Source: Candidatus Kapaibacterium sp.
Lineage (GTDB): Bacteria > Bacteroidota > Ignavibacteria > Kapaibacteriales > HRBIN21
Assembly: GCA_025059875.1 (NCBI GenBank)
Contig: JANXCT010000002.1
Location: 279,180 to 343,179, forward strand
DNA length: 64,000 nt
Direction: 5' to 3'
Of this stretch, positions 33,529 to 42,414 are shown piece by piece. A program made the translations under genes and the position numbers. A model generated the notes under the pieces. It ran no database searches. It saw only the letters and a list, made by a program, of their open reading frames with translations, and was not told the DNA's origin. Within the stretch, counting starts at the first letter, position 1; each line of letters begins with the position of its first letter.

Positions 33529-35163
33529 GTGTCCTCCCGCCGCGACTTCCTGCACCTCTTCCTCCGCTTAGGGCTGCTGGCGCTGCCTCTAACTACAGGA
33601 TGTCGCACAAACTCACGGTGCTTAGCAATGGACGGCGACGATGACAATTTACTACGCCTACGGCTGTGGTACCAGCGGTGGCAACCAGCACACCAGCTCT
33701 TCTGGCGCAAGCAGTCTGTAGCTGCTCCCTCTCGTACCTATCGCTGCGACGTACTCGTCGTCGGGGCCGGTCCTGCAGGACTGACCGCTGCTTGGCTGCT
33801 CCAGCGCTTGGGCTACGATGTCCGCGTCGTAGAACACGAACCTACTGTCGGAGGTGCTGCGCGGACGGAAGCCTGGAAAGATGCTCTCATCCCCTGTGGA
33901 GCACTCTACTTCGCCGAACTCTCCTCAGTCCTCCGCGAAGTACTCCAAGCGACGGACCTTCAACCCGTGCCAATTGCTGACGACGCCCTCTGGCTGGAGG
34001 GGAGGGCGTACCGAACATTCTGGCGGGACGACGTCCTCTCCGAGCTCCCCATACCTCGGGCAGAACGACACGCCTTCCGCCGCTTCCGAACCGAACTCCA
34101 GGAACTTCCGATTCCTCCTTATCCGCTGCCGAATCCACTCCCGCCCCGATGGCAGGCCACTGCAGCGCAGCCAGCAGAGCAGTTCGTCAGTGCCTACGGC
34201 TCCCCAACCCTCACGAAGCTCCTCAACGCGTATGCCCGCTCTGCCATGGGGGCGTCGCTGGTGGAGGTCAGCACGTACTGCCTTCGGGACTTCTACAGCG
34301 GAGAGCTCGGCCGAGAGTTCGGCTACCCGCGCTACTCCTTCTTGGGCGGGCTGGCAGCACTATGCCAGCGCATGGCCCAGCAGATTGGAGCAGAACGCAT
34401 TTGGCGCCAGTGCACTGCCGTCCATTGCGAACACCTCTCTTCTGGACGAGTCCGTACACTCTGCGTAGCCGAGGATGGCCCTGCCTTCGCCGTTGAGGCT
34501 GCTGCCGTCGTCGCTGCTACGCCGAAGTTCGTTGCCAAACACTACTTGCCAGAGCTCCCGCCAGCCCAACAGCAGGCAATGCTCCGGCTCCGTTACGCCC
34601 CCTACCTAACCGTCCACCTCCAGACTCCATTCCGGCTAGTCCCAGAGCAGACCTTCAGCCTCTGGGTTCCAGAGGCTCAGCACTTCACCGATGTTGTGGA
34701 CGTCACGCCGCTCCAGCCGCAACCTGTGGAGGGTTTCATCTCCTGCATCTACGCGCCGCTGCCGATGGGCCAACGCTCGGCGCTGCTGGACGAGCAGCAG
34801 CTGCGGCAGACCGTAGAGGGTATCGTCCGGGAAGCGCTCCAGCTGCTTGCTCCAGGGCATGCTTCGGCGGTGCGGGAGGCTGCATGCTTCGTCTGGGGCC
34901 ATGCACTGGTAGTGCCGACCCCACCGGCCCTCCTCGGAGCTGCTCAGCAGGCATCGCAGCCCGTAGGGCGGATTGTCTTCGCCAATACTGACAACGATGC
35001 CTCCCCAGCCTTAGAGAACGCCATGGAGCACGCCCTCCGTGCCGCAGAAGCAGTGCACCAGCTCCTCCATCCGCACCCCTTCCGCTCGGTAATCCGCCAG
35101 CCTAACGCGTCGTATCTTTTCGCCAACGGTCACCATGCGCATCCGGTACAGCCAGTGGACTGA
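33529..35163 (+). CDS. Tat-exported FAD-dependent amine-oxidase-like oxidoreductase
   Basis: This 544-residue protein has a twin-arginine signal (MSSRRDFLHLFLRLGLLALP) with a Cys after TTG that could be a lipoprotein site. A dinucleotide-binding fold VLVVGAGPAGLTAAWLLQRLGYDVRVVEHEP begins near residue 75; GGAARTEAW is the GG-doublet of the amine oxidase/protoporphyrinogen oxidase group. Near the C-terminus IVFANTDNDASPALENAMEHALRAAEA resembles the FAD-binding closing motif. The start is a GTG, supported because the Tat motif begins at once. It overlaps the downstream VWA gene by 29 bp. Substrate unknown. Confidence 0.78.
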   Translation: MSSRRDFLHLFLRLGLLALPLTTGCRTNSRCLAMDGDDDNLLRLRLWYQRWQPAHQLFWRKQSVAAPSRTYRCDVLVVGAGPAGLTAAWLLQRLGYDVRVVEHEPTVGGAARTEAWKDALIPCGALYFAELSSVLREVLQATDLQPVPIADDALWLEGRAYRTFWRDDVLSELPIPRAERHAFRRFRTELQELPIPPYPLPNPLPPRWQATAAQPAEQFVSAYGSPTLTKLLNAYARSAMGASLVEVSTYCLRDFYSGELGREFGYPRYSFLGGLAALCQRMAQQIGAERIWRQCTAVHCEHLSSGRVRTLCVAEDGPAFAVEAAAVVAATPKFVAKHYLPELPPAQQQAMLRLRYAPYLTVHLQTPFRLVPEQTFSLWVPEAQHFTDVVDVTPLQPQPVEGFISCIYAPLPMGQRSALLDEQQLRQTVEGIVREALQLLAPGHASAVREAACFVWGHALVVPTPPALLGAAQQASQPVGRIVFANTDNDASPALENAMEHALRAAEAVHQLLHPHPFRSVIRQPNASYLFANGHHAHPVQPVD

Positions 35164-36235
35164 ACAGTCGGAGACAGCTGAACAGCAGCTCCAGCGTCTC
35201 CTGCGAACCTTCAATCTCCTCCTCCTGCAGACCAGCGGCGACGTTGAGGAGGCCTTGGAGATCCTCCGGGAGCTCCAGCAGCACTACGGGGAGCTGCGGA
35301 GCATGACGATGGACGAGTTCATCCAGTTCCTGAGGTCCCAGGGCTACATCGAGGAGGCCAAGAGCGGCAAGCTCATCCCCACCGCCAAAGCACTCCAGCA
35401 GCTTCGCCGCGAAGCACTACAGGAGATCTTCCGGAACCTGCGGAAGTCGGACTTCGGTTTCCACGAGACCGTCCACAGCGGGGAGGGGATTGAACAACTG
35501 CCAGAGACCCGTCCTTACACCTTCGGCGACCAGCCGAGCAACATCGATGCAACCGAGACCCTGACAAATGCGCTGCTACGCAGCTCAGACTTGGCTAGCT
35601 TCCAACTCCAGCAGGAGGACATCCGTGTCCACGAGACTGAGCACCTCACTTCGTGCGCGACCGTTTTGCTCATCGACGTCTCGCACTCGATGATCCTCTA
35701 CGGAGAGGACCGCATCACGCCCGCCAAGCAAGTCGCACTAGCGCTGGCCGAACTCATCCGCACGCGGTATCCCAAGGACACGTTAGAGGTCGTCATCTTC
35801 GGCGATGAAGCTCGCCGCATCAGCGTAGCCGACATCCCGTTCATCACCGTCGGCCCGTTCCACACGAACACCCGTGATGGTCTACGCCTAGCGCGCTCAC
35901 TCCTATCCCGATGCCGTGATGCCAACAAGCAGATCTTCATGCTCACCGACGGCAAGCCTTCGGCAATCTTCGACGAGAACGGCCGCCTCTACAAGAACGC
36001 CTTCGGACTGGACCCACGGATCGTCAACAAGACGCTGGAAGAAGCCGTGGCCTGCCGCCGCCACGGGATTGTGATCTCCACCTTCATGCTGGCACGCGAC
36101 CCGTACTTGGTCAACTTCGTCGAGGAGCTGACCCGCGCAAACCGAGGGCGTGCTTTCTACTGCGGTCTGCGCCGCCTCGGCGAAACGGTCCTCGTGGACT
36201 ACATCCTCAACCGGCGAAAGACCTTCCGGATGTAA
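35135..36235 (+). CDS. VWA domain protein
   Basis: This 366-residue cytoplasmic-looking protein has an all-helical N-terminal half (about residues 1-165) and a von Willebrand A domain (about 170-345). The MIDAS metal site is present: LLIDVSHSM (DxSxS), the Thr in FHTNTRDGLRLA and MLTDGKPS. It resembles the VWA proteins that accompany MoxR or chelatase-type AAA ATPases, but no such ATPase is adjacent. It starts within the 3' end of the FAD oxidoreductase gene and ends 29 bp inside convergent recQ. Function unknown; the coupling to the oxidoreductase is what the sequence shows. Confidence 0.82.
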   Translation: MRIRYSQWTEQSETAEQQLQRLLRTFNLLLLQTSGDVEEALEILRELQQHYGELRSMTMDEFIQFLRSQGYIEEAKSGKLIPTAKALQQLRREALQEIFRNLRKSDFGFHETVHSGEGIEQLPETRPYTFGDQPSNIDATETLTNALLRSSDLASFQLQQEDIRVHETEHLTSCATVLLIDVSHSMILYGEDRITPAKQVALALAELIRTRYPKDTLEVVIFGDEARRISVADIPFITVGPFHTNTRDGLRLARSLLSRCRDANKQIFMLTDGKPSAIFDENGRLYKNAFGLDPRIVNKTLEEAVACRRHGIVISTFMLARDPYLVNFVEELTRANRGRAFYCGLRRLGETVLVDYILNRRKTFRM

Positions 36236-38321
36236 GCAGCTCCCGTCGCGCGAAAGCTACAGCAACCCGCAAGAGCGCATAATCCTGCACTCCCCCAAGG
36301 GCCGCAGCAATATCCCGAAGAGGGGCGGCCCCAAGACGCGCCACAGCATGCTGGACAGCCCTATAGAAGCGCTCATCTGGCACGAGCTGCTCGCGAGGTA
36401 GCTCTACACCCCGCTCTATCACCTCTTGGAGCAACCGAGCAACCCTCCCCGGGGCTAAGCCCATACGATGGCAAAGCGCAGGTATGTCCGCCCCTCCGCG
36501 CACTTCTGCAATGACTGCCTGATGCTGTGCTGATAGCTCTGAGGGCTGCTCGACACGCCGACACACTCCCGTCTTCACCCCACGGCGGAGCACGGCTATG
36601 AGCTTGGACCGCCCCGGGGGCCGCTGCTGACAACTACTGCAGCGACCACACGGTTCGGTGAGACTAGTATCGCGGAAGTAGTGCAGCAGGAAGAGGCGCT
36701 TGCACGCTGGCGTCGTTGCGTACTCCAGGACCTCGTAGAACTTCCTCCACGCTCGCTGCCGACGTTCCTTGAGGTACTCGGGCGATACCGGCGGTAGCTC
36801 GGGAAGGGGCTGTAGTAACTGCATCCCCGTCCCCATGGTTGCTGCTTCGTAGTGGATCAGACGGGCGTAGTGGAGGGCCCGCAGCCCCCGCTCCAACTCT
36901 TCCATCGTCATCCCGTTTCGATAGAGTAGCTCCGACACCGACAGCGTCACAGGGCGATGGTAGGCCTCTGCTCCCGCACTCCGCAGCAGCACCTCCAAGA
37001 CACGCCGCCGCTCTGGTACTGTACTCCGCTCCCAGTACTCCCGAAGCTCTTCCGGCGACGCTTGAAAGCGAACCGTTAGCTCACCTTCTGGCACGGCGGA
37101 GGAGAGAACCCCACTACGCTCCAACAGCCGAACTACGGCCTCTACTGTGGATTCAGGCAGCCGAAGCATATTCGCCACTTCCACTGGGGTCATCGCCACT
37201 ACTGTCCTCCCTGCCGCCAGCGATATCAGTGCTCGGTAGACCCGGACGACCGTCTCCCACTCAGGATGGGCCGCTGCCAATAGCTGATGCTGGACCGCGC
37301 AGTCGTGAGGATCGTAGAGGAGGAAGCACTCCGCAGGTTCACCATCCCGTCCCGCACGCCCAGCCTCCTGGTAGTAAGCCTCCAGGGTCAGTGGTGGGTC
37401 GTAGTGGATGACCGCTCGGATGTCCGGCTTGTCAATCCCCAACCCGAAAGCTGAGGTTGCCACAAGCAGCGGAAGGTTCCCAGCCAAGAACTCCCGCTGG
37501 ATGCGCTGCCGTACGTCCGGGTCCAACCCCGCATGGTACGCCGCTGCCCGGAGCCCTTGAGCTTGCAAGTGGTGGCAGAGCTGCTCAACGCGCCGCCGCG
37601 AAGCAGCATAGATGAGCACGGACCGATCGCGGCGATCAGCACAGAACTGAACGAGTCGTTTCCGCTTGTCCTCGCATTCCTCCACCCACCACACAAGGTT
37701 CGGTCGGTCAAACCCGCCGATAAAGCGCCGAGGGGACCGCAATTGGAGCAGTTCCTCAATGTCCCGCAGCACTTCCGGAGTCGCAGTGGCCGTCAGCGCC
37801 AGCACGGGCGGCGACCCCAACTGGCGTAGCGCCGGAGCAATCTCGAGGTATGCCGGCCGGAAATCGTGCCCCCACTCCGAAATGCAATGCGCCTCGTCCA
37901 CAGCAACGAACGACAGCTGGCAGTGCTGTAACCGAGATATGAAGCTCTTCTGCTGGAGCCGCTCTGGGGCAACATACAGTAGCCGATAGGCGCCACTTGC
38001 GGCCCCCTCAAGCCGGTGCCAGACGTACCCTTCCTGGAGTCCGCTGTGGAGGCACGTTGCCGGGATGTTGCGACGCTGGAGTGCCTGCACCTGATCCTCC
38101 ATGAGTGCGATGAGAGGCGAAATCACCAGCACCATTCCCGGCAGAACGAGCGCCGGCAGCTGGTAGCAGAGTGACTTCCCGGCACCCGTCGGCATGACAA
38201 CCAAGGTATCATGCCCTGCAAGAACCGAGCGGATGATCTCCAGCTGCCCCGGACGGAAGTCTGAAAACCCGAAGACCGTCTGCAGAACACGCTGCAGCTC
38301 TGCCTCCGAGTACGACTGCAT
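36207..38321 (-). CDS. recQ: ATP-dependent DNA helicase RecQ
   Basis: RecQ is a 3'-5' helicase of recombination repair. The 704-residue product has FGFSDFRPGQLEIIRSVLAGHD at the N-terminus and Walker A MPTGAGKSLCYQLPAL. The DEAH box VAVDEAHCISEWGHDFRP and motif VI QEAGRAGRDGEPAECFLLYDP follow. The RecQ-C region has zinc Cys in CKRLFLLHYF and CGRCSSC, then a winged helix. The C-terminal ~100 residues do not look like a typical HRDC. The ATG at 38321 is preferred; the longer 38456 start would overlap the divergent rfbA and its promoter. Confidence 0.93.
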   Translation of the reverse strand: MQSYSEAELQRVLQTVFGFSDFRPGQLEIIRSVLAGHDTLVVMPTGAGKSLCYQLPALVLPGMVLVISPLIALMEDQVQALQRRNIPATCLHSGLQEGYVWHRLEGAASGAYRLLYVAPERLQQKSFISRLQHCQLSFVAVDEAHCISEWGHDFRPAYLEIAPALRQLGSPPVLALTATATPEVLRDIEELLQLRSPRRFIGGFDRPNLVWWVEECEDKRKRLVQFCADRRDRSVLIYAASRRRVEQLCHHLQAQGLRAAAYHAGLDPDVRQRIQREFLAGNLPLLVATSAFGLGIDKPDIRAVIHYDPPLTLEAYYQEAGRAGRDGEPAECFLLYDPHDCAVQHQLLAAAHPEWETVVRVYRALISLAAGRTVVAMTPVEVANMLRLPESTVEAVVRLLERSGVLSSAVPEGELTVRFQASPEELREYWERSTVPERRRVLEVLLRSAGAEAYHRPVTLSVSELLYRNGMTMEELERGLRALHYARLIHYEAATMGTGMQLLQPLPELPPVSPEYLKERRQRAWRKFYEVLEYATTPACKRLFLLHYFRDTSLTEPCGRCSSCQQRPPGRSKLIAVLRRGVKTGVCRRVEQPSELSAQHQAVIAEVRGGADIPALCHRMGLAPGRVARLLQEVIERGVELPREQLVPDERFYRAVQHAVARLGAAPLRDIAAALGGVQDYALLRVAVAFARRELLTSGRSFAG

Positions 38322-38401
38322 CGGCTGCTCGCCTATGGTGTCCCGCTGCGGCTGCGGAGACGTGCCGTAGCCAGCAACGAGTGTGCTCCTGGCGGGGAGC
38401 G

Positions 38402-38409
38402 TATCTTTG
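38402..38409 (+). promoter_or_regulatory. rfbA promoter box TATCTTTG
   Basis: TATCTTTG, preceded by GCG and followed by CGCG, fits TAnnTTTG and lies 31 bases before the rfbA ATG. The region between recQ and rfbA is 118 bp. Confidence 0.55.
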
Positions 38410-38439
38410 CGCGTCCCACTCGCGGGCCCGCTGTAGGCA

Positions 38440-39330
38440 ATGACGAAGGGAATCATCCTGGCTGGCGGCAGCGGAACACGACTCTACCCGATGACAGCCG
38501 TGTTCAGCAAGCATCTGCTGCCCATCTACGACAAGCCGATGATCTACTACCCGCTGTCAACGCTGATGCTCGTGGGGATTCGGCAGATTCTGCTCATCTC
38601 CACCCCACGCGACATCTCCTACTTCCAGCAGTTGCTCGGCGACGGCTCCCAGTGGGGGATTGAGCTCGTCTACGCTGTCCAACCCGAACCACGCGGGATC
38701 CCGGAAGCCTTCCTCTATGGCCGCCATTTCATCGGCTCCGACCAAGTCTGCCTCATCCTCGGCGACAATCTCTTCTACGGCAAGCTGGACTTCCTTCGCG
38801 AGGCCCTGCGGACGAACGCTGGAGGAACTATCTTCGGCTACCCCGTCCACGACCCCCAGCGGTACGGTGTCGTAGAGCTTGCGCCCGACGGGAGCATCCT
38901 GAGCATCGAAGAGAAGCCAGCCCGCCCGCGCTCGCCGTACGCTATCCCCGGCCTCTACATCTACACGGCTGATGTCGTTGACATCGCAGCTACCCTCCGG
39001 CCCAGTGCTCGTGGAGAGCTGGAGATTGTAGATGTCCACCGTGCTTACTGGGCACAGGGACGACTGCAGGTCCGCCTGCTCGGACGCGGCATTGCATGGT
39101 TGGATACCGGGACTCCGGAGGCCCTCGTGGAGGCCAGCATCTTCATCCATGCCATCGAGAAGCGGCAAGGCACGAAGATTGCCTGCCCAGAGGAAATCGC
39201 GCTCCACCAGGGGTACATCACGCTAGAGCAGTTCTACCGGGCAACGGCAGACCTTCCGCCTAGTCCGTACCGGGAGTACTGCCTACGAGTGGCTGCTGAG
39301 TATGAGCAGCAGGCCTCAGCCTGCTCCTGA
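38440..39330 (+). CDS. rfbA: glucose-1-phosphate thymidylyltransferase
   Basis: RfbA makes dTDP-glucose from dTTP and glucose-1-phosphate, the first step to dTDP-rhamnose for surface polysaccharides. The 296-residue product has the nucleotide loop GIILAGGSGTRLYPMT and SKHLLPIYDKPMIYYPLSTLM. AVQPEPRGIPEAF, ILGDNLFYG, the sugar-binding IEEKP and GIAWLDTGTPEAL follow. Length and motifs fit the short RfbA/RmlA type. rfbB, rfbC and rfbD are not adjacent. Its stop lies 3 bp before the end of the convergent RRM gene. Confidence 0.95.
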   Translation: MTKGIILAGGSGTRLYPMTAVFSKHLLPIYDKPMIYYPLSTLMLVGIRQILLISTPRDISYFQQLLGDGSQWGIELVYAVQPEPRGIPEAFLYGRHFIGSDQVCLILGDNLFYGKLDFLREALRTNAGGTIFGYPVHDPQRYGVVELAPDGSILSIEEKPARPRSPYAIPGLYIYTADVVDIAATLRPSARGELEIVDVHRAYWAQGRLQVRLLGRGIAWLDTGTPEALVEASIFIHAIEKRQGTKIACPEEIALHQGYITLEQFYRATADLPPSPYREYCLRVAAEYEQQASACS

Positions 39331-39333
39331 AGG

Positions 39334-39630
39334 CTACCAGCGGCGCCCACTACGGGAGGCCATCCTACACCCGCTCTGCGGCGACTCAGAGCGCGGACGC
39401 GCTAGATTGACCACCAACGTGCGCCCTTCGAGTTCGCTCCCGTTGAGCGCCTCAATCGCTCGCCGAGCCTCTTGCTCATTTGGCATCTCTCCAAAGCCAA
39501 AACCTCGCGAGCGCCCCGTGAAGCGATCGATGACGACGGTCGCTCGCTCAACGGTGCCGTACTCCTCAAACCATGAGCGCAACTGCTCTTCCCTTACCGA
39601 GTACGGCTGGTTCCCGATGTAAATGTTCAT
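39334..39630 (-). CDS. RRM-domain RNA-binding protein
   Basis: This 98-residue protein is a single RNA-recognition motif with a short Arg/Ser-rich tail. MNIYIGNQPYSV holds RNP2 (IYIGNQ) and SRGFGFGEMP holds RNP1; EEYGTVERATVVIDRFTGR and ALNGSELEGRTLVVNLARP complete the fold. Such bacterial RRM proteins (Rbp-type) are often cold- or stress-regulated. An AAGGAAGG Shine-Dalgarno precedes the ATG at 39630. A TATATTTG box 104 bases upstream implies a leader of roughly 97 nt that begins with a stem-loop. Confidence 0.92.
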   Translation of the reverse strand: MNIYIGNQPYSVREEQLRSWFEEYGTVERATVVIDRFTGRSRGFGFGEMPNEQEARRAIEALNGSELEGRTLVVNLARPRSESPQSGCRMASRSGRRW

Positions 39631-39698
39631 CGCTGACCCTTCCTTGCAGAGCCTCGTTCCCTGCCCTCGCACACACCATTCTGGCGACGACAGACCTC

Positions 39699-39741
39699 TG
39701 CTGCCGGCTCTGCCGTTTTGCAGCAAGGCACCGCAAATATA
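39699..39741 (-). promoter_or_regulatory. RRM gene promoter box TATATTTG and 5' stem-loop
   Basis: On the minus strand TATATTTG (39734-39741), preceded by CCG, fits TAnnTTTG. Right after the expected start, TGCTGC pairs with GCAGCA (39720-39725 and 39699-39704) around a 15-nt loop that itself contains CGGC and GCCG. This puts a hairpin at the very 5' end of the leader. Its role is unknown. Confidence 0.45.
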
Positions 39742-39838
39742 CGGCGTTGGCCAGAGACGAGTGCGCAGAGTACCCCGAACGGGATACAGCAGCCGCCTCG
39801 GATTCGTCTACTGTCGCTGCGGTGCTATTCTACCGGCA

Positions 39839-42352
39839 ATGCCACGGTACGTCAACATCGCCCTCCCTTTGGCAGCGGACAAGCTCTTCAGCTACCACAT
39901 CCCCACCGAGTTCTCTGGGGAAGTGGTCGGCGTGCGGGCACTGGTACCTTTCCGTCAGCGCGAGCTCACTGGGGTCATCGTAGAGGAGCTGAGCGCGCCA
40001 CCACAGACTCCTACGAAGCCGGTCTTAGAGCTGCTGGATGATGCTCCTATCTTCTCTGCCTCCCTTCTACGTTTCACACGATGGGTAGCCGACTACTACC
40101 TCTGCTCCTGGGGCGAGGTCCTCAAGGCAGCGCTCCCACCAGGCATGACTCCACAGCGGGAGCTGCAAGTACGACTCCTCCGAACGCCAACAGAGGAGGA
40201 ACTCTCCCAGTTGGAACGCCGTGCCCCAAAGCGAGCAGCTCTGCTACGCCTCCTCCAGCAGCACGCAACCCCAGTCCGCGTCGGTTACCTTGCCCGTCAG
40301 CTACGGCACCCTCACCTCTCCGAGCAACTCCATGCTCTAGAGCAGCACGGCTACATCGCCCTGGAAGGACAGCCTCTACAGACCCGCCGACCGCGTCGGA
40401 CCCGCGCTGTAGCAGTGCTCCCAGAGCTCATCTCCGATCCAGAGCGCTTCCGCACAACCATGGAAGAGCTCACTCAGTCCTCCCCTGCACAGGCACGGCT
40501 GCTGAGCGTGCTCTACACCTATCAACTCCGAAACTCTACCCCCATGCCCCTGAAGGAAGCGCTGCGCCAGAGTCGAGCCTCCACGACGACCCTCCGCCAC
40601 CTACTCCGTCGAGGGCTCGTCTCAGACACAACCCTGGAAGATCTGCTGCCAGCGCCGCCGGAAGCCGAGAGTCCCTTAGCAGAACGGAACGAGCTCCTCT
40701 TGCCCTTAACGCCAGAGCAGGAGTACGCCGTCCGCCGTGTCTGCGAGGCCTTAGAAGCTGGTGGGCCGAAGGTCTTCCTCTTGCGTGGTGTCACTGGCAG
40801 TGGCAAGACACTAGTCTACCTGCATGCGATCCGCAAGGCGCTGGAACTGGGGAAGGACGTGCTCTTCTTGGTGCCCGAGATTGCGCTCACCCCACAGCTT
40901 ATCGACCGCATTCAGAGGGCTTTTCCCGAACGGGTGGCAGTGTTACACAGCCGCATGAATCCGACAGAACGCTTCCAGACGTGGCGTGCCATCCGGACGG
41001 GACACGCACGGGTCGTCCTCGGTGCCCGCTCAGCCATTTTCGCTCCACTGCCTCGGCTAGGACTCCTCATCGTTGACGAAGAGCACGAACCCTCTTACAA
41101 GCAGGAGGAACCCGCCCCGCGGTACCACGCACGTGACTGTGCGGTGATGCGGGCCCATATGGAAGGAGCAGTAGCAATCCTGGGTTCTGCAACCCCTTCG
41201 CTGGAGAGCTTCTACAACGCTCAAATCGGGAAATACCACCTGCTGGAGCTCCGGCACCGGGCTGACGGAGCCCAACTCCCCTACATCCGCATTATCGATC
41301 TCCGCCAGGCCCGCCGAGAACACCGCATGCGCGGAGTCTTCACAGAAGAACTCCTCGACGCCATTCACCACCGGCTAACTGAAGGGCAAGGGATCATCCT
41401 CTTCCACAACCGCCGCGGTTTCGCCCGCTGGCTACAGTGTCCAGAGTGCGGTCATATCCCAACGTGCGCCTATTGCAGCGTCTCGCTTACCTACCACAAA
41501 ATCCCCAAGCTGCTGCGATGCCACTACTGTGGTTACTCCACCCCCGTGCCTGAGGAATGTCCCCGCTGTGGTCACGTAGAGCTAGAGGACATCGGCACCG
41601 GCACCCAGCGGGTGGAGGAAGAGCTGGAAGCTTCCCTGCGTGCTCTCTACCCCCAAGCCCTCATTGCACGCATGGACTCCGACACCACTACCCGCAAAGG
41701 AGCTCACCGACGCCTCCTACAGCGCTTCGCCCGCGGAGAGCTCCACATCCTCGTCGGGACACAAATGGTCGCTAAGGGGCTGGATTTCCCCCACGTGACA
41801 TTGGTAGGCGTCATCAACGCTGACGTCCTTCTCTTCCTGCCCGACTTCCGCGCCACCGAACGTGCTTTCCAGCTCCTAGTCCAGGTTGCCGGACGTGCCG
41901 GACGCCGCAGTGACGCTCCCGGCGAGGTGCTCATCCAGACAGCTCATCCAGACCACCCCGTCGTCGTTGCGGTACAGACAGGCAACGAGGACCTCTTCTA
42001 CCACGACGAACTCCAACACCGCAAGGCTGCTCTTTACCCACCCTTCACGCGCTTCGTTGTGGTGGAGCTTTCCGGCGTGGACGAAGAGAAGGTCCATCAC
42101 CACGCCCATCTCTTCGCCAAGTGCATCCCCTCCCATCCAGGCGTCCTAAAGCTTGGCCCTGCGATTCCGACAATCGTGCGCGTCCGTCAGCGCTATCGCC
42201 GCCTAGTCATCCTCAAGGGCCTCAAGCAGGCAGATCCTGCGGCACAGCACCTGCGATCGGTGCTACGAACAGCCCTGGCACGCTACCAGCGCCAGTATGC
42301 TACCTCCAGCGTCCGCCTCACCGTTGACGTGGATGCCTATGGGATGCTGTAG
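39839..42352 (+). CDS. priA: primosomal protein N' (replication restart helicase)
   Basis: PriA recognises stalled forks and reloads the replisome. The 837-residue product has the N-terminal 3'-DNA-binding domain (YVNIALPLAADKLFSYHIP, GVRALVPFRQRELTGV). Walker A GVTGSGKTLVYLHAI, DEEHEPSYKQEE and a zinc-binding insert with eight Cys (CPECGHIPTCAYC, then CHYCGYSTP and CPRCGH) follow. Motifs V-VI read GTQMVAKGLDFPHVTLV and QVAGRAGR. The ATG at 39839 begins at the conserved strand; longer in-frame extensions cross the RRM gene. It precedes pcrA by 62 bp. Confidence 0.96.
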   Translation: MPRYVNIALPLAADKLFSYHIPTEFSGEVVGVRALVPFRQRELTGVIVEELSAPPQTPTKPVLELLDDAPIFSASLLRFTRWVADYYLCSWGEVLKAALPPGMTPQRELQVRLLRTPTEEELSQLERRAPKRAALLRLLQQHATPVRVGYLARQLRHPHLSEQLHALEQHGYIALEGQPLQTRRPRRTRAVAVLPELISDPERFRTTMEELTQSSPAQARLLSVLYTYQLRNSTPMPLKEALRQSRASTTTLRHLLRRGLVSDTTLEDLLPAPPEAESPLAERNELLLPLTPEQEYAVRRVCEALEAGGPKVFLLRGVTGSGKTLVYLHAIRKALELGKDVLFLVPEIALTPQLIDRIQRAFPERVAVLHSRMNPTERFQTWRAIRTGHARVVLGARSAIFAPLPRLGLLIVDEEHEPSYKQEEPAPRYHARDCAVMRAHMEGAVAILGSATPSLESFYNAQIGKYHLLELRHRADGAQLPYIRIIDLRQARREHRMRGVFTEELLDAIHHRLTEGQGIILFHNRRGFARWLQCPECGHIPTCAYCSVSLTYHKIPKLLRCHYCGYSTPVPEECPRCGHVELEDIGTGTQRVEEELEASLRALYPQALIARMDSDTTTRKGAHRRLLQRFARGELHILVGTQMVAKGLDFPHVTLVGVINADVLLFLPDFRATERAFQLLVQVAGRAGRRSDAPGEVLIQTAHPDHPVVVAVQTGNEDLFYHDELQHRKAALYPPFTRFVVVELSGVDEEKVHHHAHLFAKCIPSHPGVLKLGPAIPTIVRVRQRYRRLVILKGLKQADPAAQHLRSVLRTALARYQRQYATSSVRLTVDVDAYGML

Positions 42353-42382
42353 GTGGCCACGGCACGGACTTAGAGAACAGCG

Positions 42383-42390
42383 TAAGTTTG
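42383..42390 (+). promoter_or_regulatory. pcrA promoter box TAAGTTTG
   Basis: TAAGTTTG, preceded by GCG and followed by CGCGG, fits TAnnTTTG and lies 25 bases before the ATG at 42415. It gives pcrA and possibly the downstream ompA-like and PBP1A genes their own promoter just after priA. Confidence 0.55.
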
Positions 42391-42414
42391 CGCGGTCCCG
42401 CTGTGCTTGGTTCG

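Noticed and set aside
40081-41076. 331-codon open frame overlapping priA
   Set aside because: Out-of-frame shadow on the same strand as priA, low-complexity Ser/Arg/Pro composition, no motif.
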